Of a stretch of DNA of 64,000 nucleotides, positions 28,074 through 38,513 are shown in pieces. The stretch is from Alphaproteobacteria bacterium (lineage in GTDB: Bacteria > Pseudomonadota > Alphaproteobacteria > Caulobacterales > Parvularculaceae). Positions within the stretch are counted from its first letter, which is position 1; each line of letters opens with the position of its first letter. Location: positions 248,001-312,000 of the forward strand of contig WGLS01000001.1 of NCBI GenBank assembly GCA_016125455.1, given 5' to 3'. Under the pieces are notes generated by a model. That model ran no database searches. It was given only the letters and a program-made list of their open reading frames with translations, and was not told the DNA's origin. The position numbers were made by a program, and so were the translations under genes.

Positions 28074-28518
28074 GATTTCGATCGAGATTGCCGGGCCGGC
28101 GCACGCGGCTGTGCTGGCAAGACTGTCAGGCGAGGCATTTGGCCCTGGCGGATGGAGCGAGAGCCAGATGCAAGCCGGCCTTGATGCCCCCGGCACGGCA
28201 GGTTTCATCGCAACCAGTCGCGGCTCACCGGTCGGGTTCGCTCTGTGGCGAACCGTTATCGACGATGCGGAACTTCTGACGATCGGCGTCAATCCGGCGC
28301 ATCGCAGACAGGGCGTCGCCGCCGCGCTGCTCGAAAGCGTCCTCGCCGCCGCCGCCGCGGCGCAATGCCGGCGGCTGTTTCTTGAGGTGGCCGTCGACAA
28401 CGCAGGCGCGATAGCGCTTTATCGCGACAGGGCGTTCCGGGAAATCGACCGTCGCCGCCGTTATTACCGCGATGGTCGCGACGCCCTCGTGATGGCGCGC
28501 CAGCTGATGCAACAATAA
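28063..28518 (+). CDS. rimI: ribosomal-protein-alanine N-acetyltransferase (RimI-like)
   Basis: GNAT acetyltransferase of 151 residues that acetylates the N-terminal alanine of S18 in the known cases. The acetyl-CoA loop is in LLTIGVNPAHRRQGVAAALL, and the late VDNAGAIALYRDRAFREI motif is typical of RimI. The ATG lies 11 bases inside the end of tsaB. The tsaB-rimI pair is a conserved alphaproteobacterial arrangement and leads into fur. Confidence 0.9.
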   Translation: MAVEISIEIAGPAHAAVLARLSGEAFGPGGWSESQMQAGLDAPGTAGFIATSRGSPVGFALWRTVIDDAELLTIGVNPAHRRQGVAAALLESVLAAAAAAQCRRLFLEVAVDNAGAIALYRDRAFREIDRRRRYYRDGRDALVMARQLMQQ

Positions 28519-28576
28519 CGCGAAGAGGTTATCGACGCGGCCCGTAACGGTTTATAGGAACACGGGAGTCGGCGTC

Positions 28577-29050
28577 ATGACTGGCGCCCGCAACGAGAAC
28601 CCTGACGGCGGAACGAACATGATGGATCGACTGGAAAAAATCTGCGCTGAAAAGGGCATGCGGATGACGGACCAGCGCCGTACAATTGCCCGCGTTCTGT
28701 CGGTCGCCGATGACCACCCCGACGTCGAGGAAATCCACCGGCGCGCTTCGGAGATTGATCCGAAGATTTCCATTGCGACCGTCTACCGGACCATGCGGCT
28801 GTTCGAAGACGCAGGCGTGGTCGAGCGCCACGACTTCCAGGACGGCCGCGCGCGATACGAAGAAGCGTCGAACGATCACCACGATCACCTGATTGACCTG
28901 CGGTCAGGAGAGGTAATCGAATTCGTCAACGAGGAGATTGAGCGCCTTCAGGAAAAGATAGCGCGTGAGCTGGGCTACAGGCTCGTCGAGCACCGGCTAG
29001 AGTTATACGGCGTGAAGATTGGCGAAAAGGGCGACCCCAAGGCCAGCTGA
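28577..29050 (+). CDS. fur: Fur-family metal-responsive repressor (Fur/Mur type)
   Basis: A winged-helix regulator with 157 residues. RMTDQRRTIARVL and ISIATVYRTMRLFEDAGVV form the DNA-binding domain; the metal sites are in ASNDHHDHLIDL and in the C-terminal dimerisation helix (FVNEEIERLQEKIARE). In alphaproteobacteria this rimI-linked paralogue often answers to manganese (Mur) as well as or in place of iron, with Irr taking over iron control; the sequence alone does not settle this. The first ATG is used; starting at codon 15 or 16 (MMDRLEKI) gives the more usual length. Confidence 0.9.
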   Translation: MTGARNENPDGGTNMMDRLEKICAEKGMRMTDQRRTIARVLSVADDHPDVEEIHRRASEIDPKISIATVYRTMRLFEDAGVVERHDFQDGRARYEEASNDHHDHLIDLRSGEVIEFVNEEIERLQEKIARELGYRLVEHRLELYGVKIGEKGDPKAS

Positions 29051-29082
29051 TCAGCAGACGGAAAACCGACCGGACGAGCGCC

Positions 29083-29913
29083 TCAGTCGCAAAGGGCGAC
29101 GTCCTGAATGGGGCCCATGCCGGCGACCTGAAGCAGGATCGCGCAGCCGACGCCCTCCCGCGTTTCCGGCGGCGGGGCTTCGAGCGAGACATCGCCCACG
29201 ACGCCGCGCGCAAGATAGCCGGCCTCGATAACGATATTGGCTTCATCGAACACGCGCCCACGGTTGGCGCCCGCAAGAATTTCCGTCCTCGCGTTCCTCA
29301 GGTACCTGACCAACAGAATGTCATAGCTGTACGCGCCCGCGGAGACCGACACGGTTCCCGCGTCGAACCGCAGTCGCGACGCCGACGGCGCCGTCCCGGT
29401 CGCAACGTCAATCCGCTCTAGCAATTGATCCCGACGCGAACCGACAACGCTTTGCCTGCCATCGACGACAGCCTGCGGCGTGAATACCTTGCGACGGCCG
29501 GAAAGACGTTCGTTGTAGTCCCTCTGGCGGGCGCTGAACGCCTGGTGGGCGTAGGGGTCATGCCACCTGCCGGCCTGCCCGCCGGCCATTACGTCCCAGT
29601 AATCGACATGCCAGCTAAGCGCGAGCACGTCGCTGCGGTCGGCAATGTCGCGCAGGGCTTCGGCCGCTGGCGGACAGGCGCTGCAGGCCTGGGACAGGAA
29701 CAGTTCGACGACGACGGGCTTTTCCGGGATGGCCTGCAGCTCTCCAGCAGGGGCCTCGCCGATGGCGGCGGTCGAACGCGGAGCCGAAGCGTCCGCCGCG
29801 GAAGGACCCTGAACCCCAGAATCAGGCCGCGCGGCTTCGAGAGCGGCTGCCGGGGCCACCGCCGTCAGAAGGCACGCGAGAAGGGCTGTGAAGGAACTCG
29901 ACCGTATAACCAT
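29083..29913 (-). CDS. exported thioredoxin-fold DUF1223 protein
   Basis: A 276-residue protein with a signal peptide (cleavage near PAAALEA), a disordered stretch to about residue 65 and a DUF1223 domain. The domain begins [19 protein letters not shown], with a CxxC that resembles a thioredoxin active site, followed by LSWHVDYWD and [10 protein letters not shown]. Periplasmic disulfide or metal handling is possible but unproven. It interrupts the otherwise co-directional fur-miaB run on the opposite strand, so it appears to be an insertion relative to the common order. Confidence 0.8.
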   Translation of the reverse strand: MVIRSSSFTALLACLLTAVAPAAALEAARPDSGVQGPSAADASAPRSTAAIGEAPAGELQAIPEKPVVVELFLSQACSACPPAAEALRDIADRSDVLALSWHVDYWDVMAGGQAGRWHDPYAHQAFSARQRDYNERLSGRRKVFTPQAVVDGRQSVVGSRRDQLLERIDVATGTAPSASRLRFDAGTVSVSAGAYSYDILLVRYLRNARTEILAGANRGRVFDEANIVIEAGYLARGVVGDVSLEAPPPETREGVGCAILLQVAGMGPIQDVALCD

Positions 29914-30074
29914 CGCTCATAGCTGCCGCCTGGCGTCGCGAAGCTCAAGCGCATTGCGGTCACGATGAAGCGATCCAGGGGTATATCCCGACACGAACGC
30001 GACGATTCTCGGCATTTGCGCTCGCCGGCCCGCTGGCGCATAAGCGGGCTCCAGCGCAGGCGACGATCAACAGG

Positions 30075-31535
30075 ATGCGCATGGCGAAGCATCGCCGCGA
30101 ACTCTTGAACACGCTTTCTCCCTCGACAGCCCGGTCTGAGGGAATGATCTCGCGCGACCGGCCCGACGCCGCGAAAAAGGTCCACATAAAGACCTATGGC
30201 TGCCAGATGAACGTCTATGACAGCCGCAGGATCGCAGACCTTTTGGCCCCGATCGGCTATGCGGAGACCGAAACGGCCGAAGACGCCGACCTGGTCGTCC
30301 TCAATACCTGCCATATCCGCGAGAAGGCGGCGGAAAAGGTCTATTCAGACCTCGGACGATTGCGGCTGCTGAAAGAGGCGCGGGCGGACCGCGAAATGTC
30401 AATTGCGGTCGCCGGCTGCGTCGCGCAGGCCGAAGGCGCCGAAATTTCGGCGCGCGCGCCGGTGGTTGACTACGTGCTTGGGCCACAGTCCTATCACCGC
30501 CTGCCGGAGCTGATCGCCCGGAACGCCCGCCGCCAAGGACGCGCGCTGGAAACTGATTTTGACGTTGACGCGAAGTTCGACGCCCTCGCCGACAGCTTCG
30601 GCGCCGCGGCCGGCGCGGACGATCCAGCGGCGTTCCTCACGATACAGGAGGGATGCGACAAGTTCTGCACGTTCTGCGTCGTTCCCTACACGCGCGGCGC
30701 AGAAGTCTCCCGACAGGTGGCGGCAATCGAGTGCGAAGCCAGGGCGCTGGCGGCGCGGGGCGTACGGGAGGTCACCCTCCTTGGGCAGAACGTCAATGCC
30801 TGGCGCGCAGAGGGGCCTGACGGCGACATCTGGGGGCTCGGCGAACTTTGCCGCCATCTGGCGACAATCGACGGCATCGATCGCATTCGCTTCACGACGT
30901 CCCACCCCCGCGACATGGACGACGGCCTCATCGCCGCGCTCGGCGAAGAACCGAAGCTCATGCCGTATCTGCATCTGCCCGTTCAGTCCGGATCGGACCG
31001 CATTCTGAAAGCGATGAACCGCGGCCACGCCGCAGAAGCCTATGTGCGGCTGATCGAGCGAATCCGCGCGGCAAGGCCCGACGTCGCGATTTCCGGCGAC
31101 TTTATCGTCGGCTTTCCCGGCGAAGACGAGACGGATTTCAATGCGACGCTCGAACTGGTCCGCGAAGTCTCTTACGCATCATCTTTTTCATTCAAATTCT
31201 CCCGGCGTCCCGGCACGCCCGGCGCCGCCTTGCCGCGGCAGGTGGACGAAGCGGCCAAGGCCGACCGGCTGGCGCGGTTGCAGGTCCTGCTAGAGGCGCA
31301 ACGCGTAGCGTTCAATGAATCGACCGTCGGCGAATCGCTGCCGGTACTATTCGAAAAAGCCGGCCGCAATGAAGGCCAGCTCATCGGGCGATCACCCTAT
31401 TTGCAATCTGTGCACGCGCACGCGTCAGCGCAATTGATCGGGGAAATCGTCACGGTCCGGATTGAAGCGACGACGCCAAACGCTCTCGCCGGACGCCTGC
31501 TCGACGATGGCCAGCACGAGAGCAAGCCAGCGTGA
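30075..31535 (+). CDS. miaB: tRNA-2-methylthio-N6-dimethylallyladenosine synthase MiaB
   Basis: Radical-SAM methylthiotransferase that adds a methylthio group to i6A37 of tRNA. The N-terminal cluster Cys lie in [23 protein letters not shown] and VAGCVAQ; the radical-SAM triad is [17 protein letters not shown]; a C-terminal TRAM domain ends the protein. The first ATG gives 486 residues, slightly long; codon 3 or ATG at 30144 (codon 24), which begins just before the conserved [10 protein letters not shown], are alternatives, and none has a clear ribosome site. The stop overlaps the GTG of phoH. Confidence 0.94.
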   Translation: MRMAKHRRELLNTLSPSTARSEGMISRDRPDAAKKVHIKTYGCQMNVYDSRRIADLLAPIGYAETETAEDADLVVLNTCHIREKAAEKVYSDLGRLRLLKEARADREMSIAVAGCVAQAEGAEISARAPVVDYVLGPQSYHRLPELIARNARRQGRALETDFDVDAKFDALADSFGAAAGADDPAAFLTIQEGCDKFCTFCVVPYTRGAEVSRQVAAIECEARALAARGVREVTLLGQNVNAWRAEGPDGDIWGLGELCRHLATIDGIDRIRFTTSHPRDMDDGLIAALGEEPKLMPYLHLPVQSGSDRILKAMNRGHAAEAYVRLIERIRAARPDVAISGDFIVGFPGEDETDFNATLELVREVSYASSFSFKFSRRPGTPGAALPRQVDEAAKADRLARLQVLLEAQRVAFNESTVGESLPVLFEKAGRNEGQLIGRSPYLQSVHAHASAQLIGEIVTVRIEATTPNALAGRLLDDGQHESKPA

Positions 31536-32581
31536 CCGGCGGCGGCCCGCCCCAGGCGCAAGGCGACGCCGCATCCGTCGATGACGGCGGGGGTCTCGAT
31601 CGCCTTATCCTCGACGACAATGATCTCGTTCGGGAGGTCGCAGGCCCCCATGACCGGAACCTGGCCCTGCTTGAGGCGCTGACGTCGGCGCGCATCGATC
31701 CGCGTGGAAATGAAATCGCCGTCAGCGGTCCCGCCGGCGCCCGCGCCCGCGCCCGCGCGGCGATCGAGGCGCTGTTGCAGCGGGCCCGAAACCGCCTGCC
31801 TATCGAAGACGTGGACGTTCGCGCCGCCGCGCTCGGCAACGCGGCCGCGGCGCCCGGCCCGGCCGCCGCCGCCGGCGACGCCGTGGCCCCTGTCGGCGCT
31901 GGCGCAAGGCTGATCAAGACTCCAAAGCGCGTGATCGGGCCACGCAATTCGGCCCAGGGCGCCTATCTGGATGCGCTTGCCCGCGCTGACCTTGCGTTCG
32001 GCGTCGGCCCGGCGGGCACCGGCAAGACGTACCTTGCCGTTGCGCATGCGGTGGAACTGCTGTTGTCCGGCGCCGTAGAACGGGTCGTGCTGTCGCGGCC
32101 GGCAATCGAAGCGGGCGAACGGATAGGCTTTCTGCCAGGCGACATGAAGGACAAGGTCGATCCCTATTTGCAACCGCTTTACGATGCGCTGCATGACATG
32201 CTGCATGTCGACTATGTCGCGCGCCGCATCGCCGCCGGCGATATCGAGATCGCCCCCCTGGCGTTCATGCGCGGACGCACGCTTGCTCGCGCCGCGGTCA
32301 TTCTCGACGAAGCGCAGAACGCCACGATCGCCCAGATGAAAATGTTCCTTACACGTCTCGGCGAGGGCGCACGCATGGCGATCACCGGCGACCCGACCCA
32401 GAGCGACCTGCCGACCCATGAGGCGTCCGGCCTCGCCGACGCTCTGGTGCGGCTCCAGGGGGTGGAAGGCGTGTCCGTGTCGCGGTTCACCTCGGCGGAC
32501 GTCGTCCGACACCCGCTAGTCGCGCGCATCCTTGAGCGCTACGAGCGAGACGCGAGCGCAAGGGGAGCGCCGCGCCCGTGA
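31532..32581 (+). CDS. PhoH-like P-loop ATPase
   Basis: A 349-residue cytoplasmic ATPase of the PhoH/YbeZ type, linked to ribosome and RNA metabolism together with YbeY. Walker A is GPAGTGKT (near residue 150), Walker [10 protein letters not shown], and [13 protein letters not shown] is the helicase-like motif III. An N-terminal KH-like region is followed by an Ala/Pro/Gly-rich linker at about 105-125, longer than usual. It starts at GTG inside the miaB stop (GTGA) and its own stop overlaps ybeY, consistent with the conserved miaB-phoH-ybeY unit. Confidence 0.92.
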   Translation: MTGGGPPQAQGDAASVDDGGGLDRLILDDNDLVREVAGPHDRNLALLEALTSARIDPRGNEIAVSGPAGARARARAAIEALLQRARNRLPIEDVDVRAAALGNAAAAPGPAAAAGDAVAPVGAGARLIKTPKRVIGPRNSAQGAYLDALARADLAFGVGPAGTGKTYLAVAHAVELLLSGAVERVVLSRPAIEAGERIGFLPGDMKDKVDPYLQPLYDALHDMLHVDYVARRIAAGDIEIAPLAFMRGRTLARAAVILDEAQNATIAQMKMFLTRLGEGARMAITGDPTQSDLPTHEASGLADALVRLQGVEGVSVSRFTSADVVRHPLVARILERYERDASARGAPRP

Positions 32582-33090
32582 TGCACGACGACAGAGCCGC
32601 CGGGCCGACGTTCGAAATCATCATAGAATCCAATGGCTGGCGTGAAGCGGGCATCGATCTTGATGCGTTTGTCGCCCGCTGGACGTCCGCGGTCACGGCG
32701 CGGGAACCGGCCGCCGGCGGCGCGATCGCGTTGCTGCTTGGCGACGATGCGCGCCTTGCCGAGCTCAACCAGCGCTTTCGCGGCAAGACCGGGCCGACGA
32801 ATGTGCTGTCCTTTCCGTCCGGCGAGGCCGCCCCGTCGTTCATTGGCGACATCGCGATGGCCTTCGAGACGTGCGCCCGCGAAGCGTCCGAAAATGGCAC
32901 GCCATTCGAGCATCACTTTGCGCACCTGCTGGTTCATGGCGTTTTACATTTGATCGGTTATGATCATGTCGCTGAAGATGAAGCGAACGAAATGGAGCGA
33001 CTGGAAATCGATATTCTGGCCAGCGAGGGGATCGCCAACCCCTACGCGGAAACATGCGAACCTGCGTCGGCGGCGGGAGCGCGAACCTGA
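32578..33090 (+). CDS. ybeY: rRNA maturation endoribonuclease YbeY
   Basis: Single-strand endoribonuclease needed for 16S rRNA 3' maturation and ribosome quality control. The zinc-binding signature HGVLHLIGYDH (H-x3-H-x5-H) is intact, as is the upstream NVLSFPSG. 170 residues. Start is GTG at 32578, directly followed by an ATG that could serve equally; both overlap the phoH stop. The stop overlaps the ATG of the CorC-like gene, so these genes are translationally coupled. Confidence 0.95.
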   Translation: MMHDDRAAGPTFEIIIESNGWREAGIDLDAFVARWTSAVTAREPAAGGAIALLLGDDARLAELNQRFRGKTGPTNVLSFPSGEAAPSFIGDIAMAFETCAREASENGTPFEHHFAHLLVHGVLHLIGYDHVAEDEANEMERLEIDILASEGIANPYAETCEPASAAGART

Positions 33091-34139
33091 TGCCGAACGA
33101 CAACGCCGCTGACGGCGCCGAATCACTCTCTCTGCTGCAACGGCTCTTCAGTCGCTCGCGCGCGGCTCGGGGCGCGGCGGACATCGCCGATGCCATCGAC
33201 AACGGACGGTTCGACGAAGTCGACGAGCTTAGTCCGGCGCGCCGGGAAATGATCGAACGCGTCATCGCGTTCGATCAGAAGCGCGTCGACGACGTGATGG
33301 CGCCGCGAGCCGACATTGTCGGCGTCGAAGTGAACACGCCGCTCGACGAACTGATCAAGGCGTTCGCGGACGCCGGTCATTCCCGTCTGCCGATTTATCG
33401 GGGCGACCTCGATGACCCTATCGGCATGGTTCACGTCAAGGATTGCGTCGACCTCATTGCGCACCCGGAAAAACAGCTCACGGTCGAGGGACCGATTCTC
33501 AAGCACTTGCGGCGCGACGTAATTTACGCGCCGCCGTCGATGCGGGTGACGGATCTCCTGCTGCGCATGCAGGCCTCGCGCATTCACATGGCGCTGGTTG
33601 TGGACGAGTATGGCGGTACGGACGGCCTTGTCACGATCGAAGACCTGGTTGAGCAGATTGTCGGCGAAATCAATGACGAACACGACGACGAGGAAACCCC
33701 GACCGTCGCCGATCGCGGCGGCGCATGGGATGCGGATGCGCGCGTGGAACTGGACGATTTCCGGGAAGCGACCGGCGTCGACCTCGCGCTCGACGACGAG
33801 GAAATCGACACGCTCGGCGGCCTTGCCGTCACCCTTGCCGGCCGCGTGCCCCAGCGTGGGGAAGTCCTGTCCCATCCTGCCGGATATGACCTTGAAATAA
33901 TCGGGGCGGACGCGCGCAAAGTGCGTAAACTGACAATCCGGAGTTCGTCCACTGGCGGATCCCTGCCTGCAAAGGTGACGCCCCGGGGCCACGAGCGCGA
34001 ACGCCCGGCCGCGCGCCCCTCAAGCGAAGGGGCGTCGCAAGGTCCAGAGCGGAGTGAGCGCGCGCCGAATGATCCCTTGCCGAATGATCCCTCGACGGCG
34101 CGCAAACACGCCGACGCGCCGCCAAAAGCGGCCGAGTAA
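33090..34139 (+). CDS. CorC/HlyC-family CBS-domain protein
   Basis: A 349-residue cytoplasmic protein with two CBS domains (VDDVMAPRADIVGVE onward and VIYAPPSMRVTDLLLRM onward, ending DEYGGTDGLVTIEDLVEQIVGEI) and a CorC_HlyC domain (about 200-275). It is related to CorC, linked to magnesium and cobalt efflux. The last 65 residues are disordered and charged and include the short repeat PNDPLPNDPS. ATG at 33090 shares bases with the ybeY stop; an in-frame ATG 36 bases upstream lies inside ybeY. Confidence 0.9.
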   Translation: MPNDNAADGAESLSLLQRLFSRSRAARGAADIADAIDNGRFDEVDELSPARREMIERVIAFDQKRVDDVMAPRADIVGVEVNTPLDELIKAFADAGHSRLPIYRGDLDDPIGMVHVKDCVDLIAHPEKQLTVEGPILKHLRRDVIYAPPSMRVTDLLLRMQASRIHMALVVDEYGGTDGLVTIEDLVEQIVGEINDEHDDEETPTVADRGGAWDADARVELDDFREATGVDLALDDEEIDTLGGLAVTLAGRVPQRGEVLSHPAGYDLEIIGADARKVRKLTIRSSSTGGSLPAKVTPRGHERERPAARPSSEGASQGPERSERAPNDPLPNDPSTARKHADAPPKAAE

Positions 34140-34161
34140 GCATCGAAAGGCGGGTCAGGCT

Positions 34162-35832
34162 ATGACCGAGGCTCCCTTGGGCGCGCCACGCGACAGGATC
34201 GCCATGGCGGTCGCATGGATTGCCGGGACCGCGCTCTGGCGGCGGGCCCTTTACGCAACGGGAAGCGGGGCGGCGGCGGCATTTGCGTTCGCGCCGTTCT
34301 ATCTCCTGCCAGCGTTCGTCCTGGCCTGGTCATCGCTTGTCTTGATGCTCGACGAGGCTGCCGCCAGCCAACGGCCGCGAGCTCGCGCGTTTGCGACCGG
34401 CTGGTTTTTCGGTTTTGGCTTTCACCTTGTCGGGCTGCACTGGTTCGCATTCGCATTCCTTGTGCAGGCGGAGCTTTTTGCGTGGATGGCCCCTTTCGCG
34501 GTCGTCGGCATGGCGGCGTTCCTCGGCCTGTTTTTTGGCGCGGCCGCCGCGCTCGCGAACTCGTTCCGCCAGGCGGGGGTGCGGCGCATTCTCGTCCTGG
34601 CCGCCGCCATGGCAGCCGCCGAATTCCTCCGTGGGCATATCCTGACCGGATTGCCGTGGAACCTGCCGGCGCAGGCAATGGCGGGGCTTGCCGTCACGGC
34701 GCAACCGGTCGCCTGGCTTGGACCCTATGGTTACAGCCTCCTCGTCCTGGTTGTCGCCATGCTCCCGGCGGCGTTCGCAGATGGCGCGCCGAGCTTCGCC
34801 GGCGATCGTGTCGCCAAGCTGGCCGCCAAGAAGGCAGGAGGCCTAGTCCTTGGCGCGACGGCCGCCGCTTTCCTCTATCTTGGTATTGTCGCGATCGGGT
34901 GGGCGCGCCTCGCCTTCACGCCGGAACCGGCGCCCACCAAAGCGCTTGTCCGGATTGTGCAGCCAAACATTCCGCAACGGGAGAAAATCAATCCGGACCT
35001 TTGGGACAGGAACATAAAGACGGCAATCGACCTTTCGGTCGGCGGCGAGAAGCCGGCCGGCCAACAACGCTTTATCCTCTGGCCGGAAAATGCCGCGCCA
35101 TTGCTCGACGAAGATGAAGCGGCGCTGCGGGCGATCGGCGAGCGTTTCGATCAAGGCGACGTTCTTGTCGCCGGCGCCGTTCGGCGCGGCATGGACGAGT
35201 CCGGACGTTGGCGCGTGTTCAACTCGATCCTCATGGTGGCGGTTGACGGCAATGCGCAGCCTGGTCGGCTTACGGACTATTACGACAAGCACCATCTTGT
35301 GCCGTTTGGCGAATACCTTCCGATGCAGCCGCTGCTGAAGGCGCTCGGGCTTTCACAGCTGGCGCCGTTCGATGAAGGTTTCACGCCAGGATCGGGACCG
35401 GCGCGCATCGAACTCGGCGGACCGGCCTTTGCGCCGCTGATTTGCTATGAGGCGATATTTCCGAATGAGCTTTACCCGCGCGGCGAACGACCGGATTGGC
35501 TGATGACGGCGACCAATGACGCCTGGTTCGGCGATGCGGCGGGCCCGCGTCAGCACCTCGACCAGGCCCGATTCCGGTCGATTGAAACCGGACTGCCAAT
35601 GGCCCGCGCCGCGAATACGGGGATATCCGTCCTGATTGACGCGAAAGGACGCTATCTGGGGCGGGTTGATCCCTATGAGCGTGGCGTCATTGATGCGCCG
35701 CTCCCTGGCGCTTTGCCGGCGACAGTTTATGCCCGAACGGGCGACTGGCCCGCGATTGCGCTGATGGTCCTGACTTTCCTCTTCGGCGCGCTAAAGTGGC
35801 GGGAGAGCGCACCTGCTGCGCCAGGCAATTGA
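34162..35832 (+). CDS. lnt: apolipoprotein N-acyltransferase
   Basis: Adds the third acyl chain to the N-terminal Cys of lipoproteins in the inner membrane, so that they can be sorted to the outer membrane. Six to seven N-terminal transmembrane segments (about residues 20-245) precede a nitrilase-fold domain with the catalytic Glu in LWPENAAPL, Lys in YDKHHLVPFGEYLP and Cys in ICYEAIFP. 556 residues. The start at 34162 gives the usual N-terminus. Several lipoproteins in this window (amidohydrolases, BON, LpoA-like) would be its clients. Confidence 0.95.
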   Translation: MTEAPLGAPRDRIAMAVAWIAGTALWRRALYATGSGAAAAFAFAPFYLLPAFVLAWSSLVLMLDEAAASQRPRARAFATGWFFGFGFHLVGLHWFAFAFLVQAELFAWMAPFAVVGMAAFLGLFFGAAAALANSFRQAGVRRILVLAAAMAAAEFLRGHILTGLPWNLPAQAMAGLAVTAQPVAWLGPYGYSLLVLVVAMLPAAFADGAPSFAGDRVAKLAAKKAGGLVLGATAAAFLYLGIVAIGWARLAFTPEPAPTKALVRIVQPNIPQREKINPDLWDRNIKTAIDLSVGGEKPAGQQRFILWPENAAPLLDEDEAALRAIGERFDQGDVLVAGAVRRGMDESGRWRVFNSILMVAVDGNAQPGRLTDYYDKHHLVPFGEYLPMQPLLKALGLSQLAPFDEGFTPGSGPARIELGGPAFAPLICYEAIFPNELYPRGERPDWLMTATNDAWFGDAAGPRQHLDQARFRSIETGLPMARAANTGISVLIDAKGRYLGRVDPYERGVIDAPLPGALPATVYARTGDWPAIALMVLTFLFGALKWRESAPAAPGN

Positions 35833-35964
35833 CATCGAACCGGATTGTAAAGCATTGCAAACGAACGATATATCATATCAACCGAGCTGAAATGCTCAAT
35901 CTGAGGCGATCCCGCATCGGCGAACGATACTGGACCCACCCGCCTTTCACTCCCGGAACGCCGC

Positions 35965-36396
35965 GTGATGGAAAACAAGAAAAAGCCAAACCCGATCGAT
36001 GTGCATGTGGGCGGACGCGTCAAAATCCGGCGCACCATGATCGGGATGAGCCAGGAAAAGCTCGGCGAGTCGTTGGGGCTGACTTTTCAGCAGATCCAGA
36101 AATACGAAAAAGGCACCAACCGAATGGGCGCCAGTCGCCTGTTTCAGATCGCCCAAGTGCTCGACGTGCCCTTGCAGTTCCTTTTCGAAGGACTGGAGCC
36201 GCAGGCTGGCCGAAGGGGCTTTTCAGAGGACGGCCCTTCTTTTGAGCCCAGCGAGCCTTTCATGCGGTTTATGTCGTCGCCCGAAGGCGTCGAGCTGTGC
36301 CGGCATTTTGCCGACATTGCGGATCCACGCGTGCGCAAGCGCATCATCGACCTGATCAAGACCCTTTCCGGGCCGCCGCCGCGCAACGACGGCTGA
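35965..36396 (+). CDS. XRE-family helix-turn-helix regulator
   Basis: A 143-residue regulator with a lambda-repressor-type helix-turn-helix at about residues 17-72 (VGGRVKIRRTMIGMSQEKL, LTFQQIQKYEKGTNRMGASRL) and a conserved C-terminal part ending RKRIIDLIKTLS. Close relatives sit between lnt and metK across alphaproteobacteria and control varied processes (for example PraR-type regulators); the target set here is unknown. GTG at 35965 is followed by an ATG; either may be the start. The 132 bases upstream, after lnt, are AT-richer than the surroundings and probably hold a promoter. Confidence 0.87.
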   Translation: MMENKKKPNPIDVHVGGRVKIRRTMIGMSQEKLGESLGLTFQQIQKYEKGTNRMGASRLFQIAQVLDVPLQFLFEGLEPQAGRRGFSEDGPSFEPSEPFMRFMSSPEGVELCRHFADIADPRVRKRIIDLIKTLSGPPPRNDG

Positions 36397-36479
36397 TCAG
36401 CCGCGAACGGCGGATGAAATTTGCGGGCGCCTCTGCGCTGGACATAGAGCGTCGCGCCTACTAAAAGCGCGCCGGTAAA

Positions 36480-36501
36480 GACATAAAGATTCCTTTATAT
36501 C
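36480..36501. promoter_or_regulatory. palindromic operator upstream of metK
   Basis: A near-perfect palindrome, GACATAAAG-ATTC-CTTTATATC, pairs eight of nine bases per arm and ends 16 bases before the metK ATG. The core ATAAAG-N4-CTTTAT resembles the site I recall for SAM-cycle repressors (SahR type, ArsR family) in alphaproteobacteria. The position over the start region suits a repressor. The identity of the regulator is inference. Confidence 0.5.
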
Positions 36502-36516
36502 CAGAACGGCAGGCTT

Positions 36517-37740
<1,224 letters not shown>

Positions 37741-37764
37741 TCGTCGACCAAACGCCGGCAGGTT

Positions 37765-37803
37765 ATAAATGAGGGCGACGCCTATGGCGTCGCCCTCATT
37801 TAT
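37765..37803. terminator. 18-base-pair bidirectional hairpin between metK and the HTH gene
   Basis: A perfect 18-base stem (arms 37765-37782 and 37786-37803) with a three-base loop TAT. It lies 24 bases after the metK stop and its right arm contains the stop codon of the convergent small HTH gene (37800-37802). AT-rich stem ends give T-rich tails in both directions. Confidence 0.85.
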
Positions 37804-37988
37804 TCCGCAAAAATCTCCTCGATAGCGAGGCCGAATGTCCGGGCAATGACGAACGCGAGGGGAAGGCTCGGATCATATTTGCCCTTCTCGATCGCGATGA
37901 CGGTCTGCCGCGAGACCGCAAGTTCTTCCGCAAGGCGCGCCTGCGACCAGCCTCTTGTTTCCCGCAACTCGCGGACCTTGTTTTTCAT
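37800..37988 (-). CDS. small Cro/CI-type HTH regulator
   Basis: 62 residues, almost only a helix-turn-helix: VRELRETRGWSQARLAEEL and VSRQTVIAIEKGKYDPSLPLA, ending AIEEIFAE. This compact class is usually paired with a membrane protein and represses its own operon. Its ATG overlaps the stop of the upstream membrane-protein gene by 4 bases (ATGA). Its stop codon lies inside the metK hairpin. The likely operators are the two palindromes at 38462-38477 and 38498-38513. Confidence 0.9.
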   Translation of the reverse strand: MKNKVRELRETRGWSQARLAEELAVSRQTVIAIEKGKYDPSLPLAFVIARTFGLAIEEIFAE

Positions 37989-38431
37989 CGGTTGATCAGC
38001 AGCAGGACAGCCCTGGCGAGGCCATAGATAAAGGCCGCCGCCGGCGCCGCGTACAAGAGCTCCGCGGGGGGAAGTTCAAGCGGCGCCTGAAAGAGCGCAT
38101 AGACGGTCAAGGCCCAGAGCGCCACCGCAAGCGTAATCGCCATCGCTGCAAGCGCATGCCCACGCTCAAATTCGCCAAGCCTCATGATGTGGCGAGCGTA
38201 ATATGCCCACCACAATGTCAGTATGGCGATCGGCGCCGACACGGCGGCCGTCCTCGCGATCGGCGCGACCTCAAGGCCGGAAACGGCGCCGCCAGGCAGC
38301 CTCACCGCGAGAACGAAAGCGACGGCGAACAGAAGCTCGACCGCGAGAATTCGTCCGGCCGACGCACGGCGGGCACGCCGCGTTTCAGCTGATTCATCTT
38401 CCATTTCGCGCCCCGCTTCCTGATCGGTCAT
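37985..38431 (-). CDS. four-helix membrane protein paired with the HTH regulator
   Basis: 148 residues; after a charged N-terminus of about 25 residues come four hydrophobic segments (about 28-46, 62-78, 92-113 and 125-145). No known catalytic motif. Small membrane proteins of this sort occur directly upstream of the compact HTH regulators and may sense a signal or sequester the regulator, but the function here is unknown. Transcribed from the palindrome-bearing gap shared with the amidohydrolase gene. Confidence 0.65.
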   Translation of the reverse strand: MTDQEAGREMEDESAETRRARRASAGRILAVELLFAVAFVLAVRLPGGAVSGLEVAPIARTAAVSAPIAILTLWWAYYARHIMRLGEFERGHALAAMAITLAVALWALTVYALFQAPLELPPAELLYAAPAAAFIYGLARAVLLLINR

Positions 38432-38461
38432 CAGCGAATGTATGGCGGCCGCCGGCCAATA

Positions 38462-38477
38462 GTCAAGCTACCTTGAC
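38462..38477. promoter_or_regulatory. inverted-repeat operator 1 (GTCAAG-N4-CTTGAC)
   Basis: Perfect 6-base inverted repeat with a 4-base spacer, 30 bases upstream of the membrane-protein/HTH operon start and overlapping the -35 element of the rightward promoter. It has the same form as operator 2 (GTMAAG-N4-CTTKAC), centre-to-centre 36 bases away. Confidence 0.65.
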
Positions 38478-38500
38478 ATTCTCCCTATTCACCGTATGTA
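38473..38500 (+). promoter_or_regulatory. sigma70-type promoter for the amidohydrolase
   Basis: TTGACA (38473-38478) and TATGTA (38495-38500) are separated by 16 bases. Transcription would start near 38507, inside operator 2, leaving a leader of about 29 bases with AGGAGG before the gene. Both flanking operators overlap the promoter, so a bound repressor should block it. Confidence 0.55.
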
Positions 38501-38513
38501 AAGCGTACTTTAC
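38498..38513. promoter_or_regulatory. inverted-repeat operator 2 (GTAAAG-N4-CTTTAC)
   Basis: Second perfect 6-base inverted repeat with a 4-base spacer. It covers the end of the -10 element and the probable start site of the rightward promoter, 22 bases before the amidohydrolase ATG. It differs from operator 1 only at the third base of each arm. Confidence 0.65.

Noticed and set aside
31397-32512. 371-codon minus-strand frame over phoH
   Set aside because: Opposite a gene with intact Walker motifs; shadow frame.
36397-36516. SAM riboswitch upstream of metK
   Set aside because: I could not fit the SAM-I or SAM-II conserved core or pairing; the palindrome is better explained as a protein operator.
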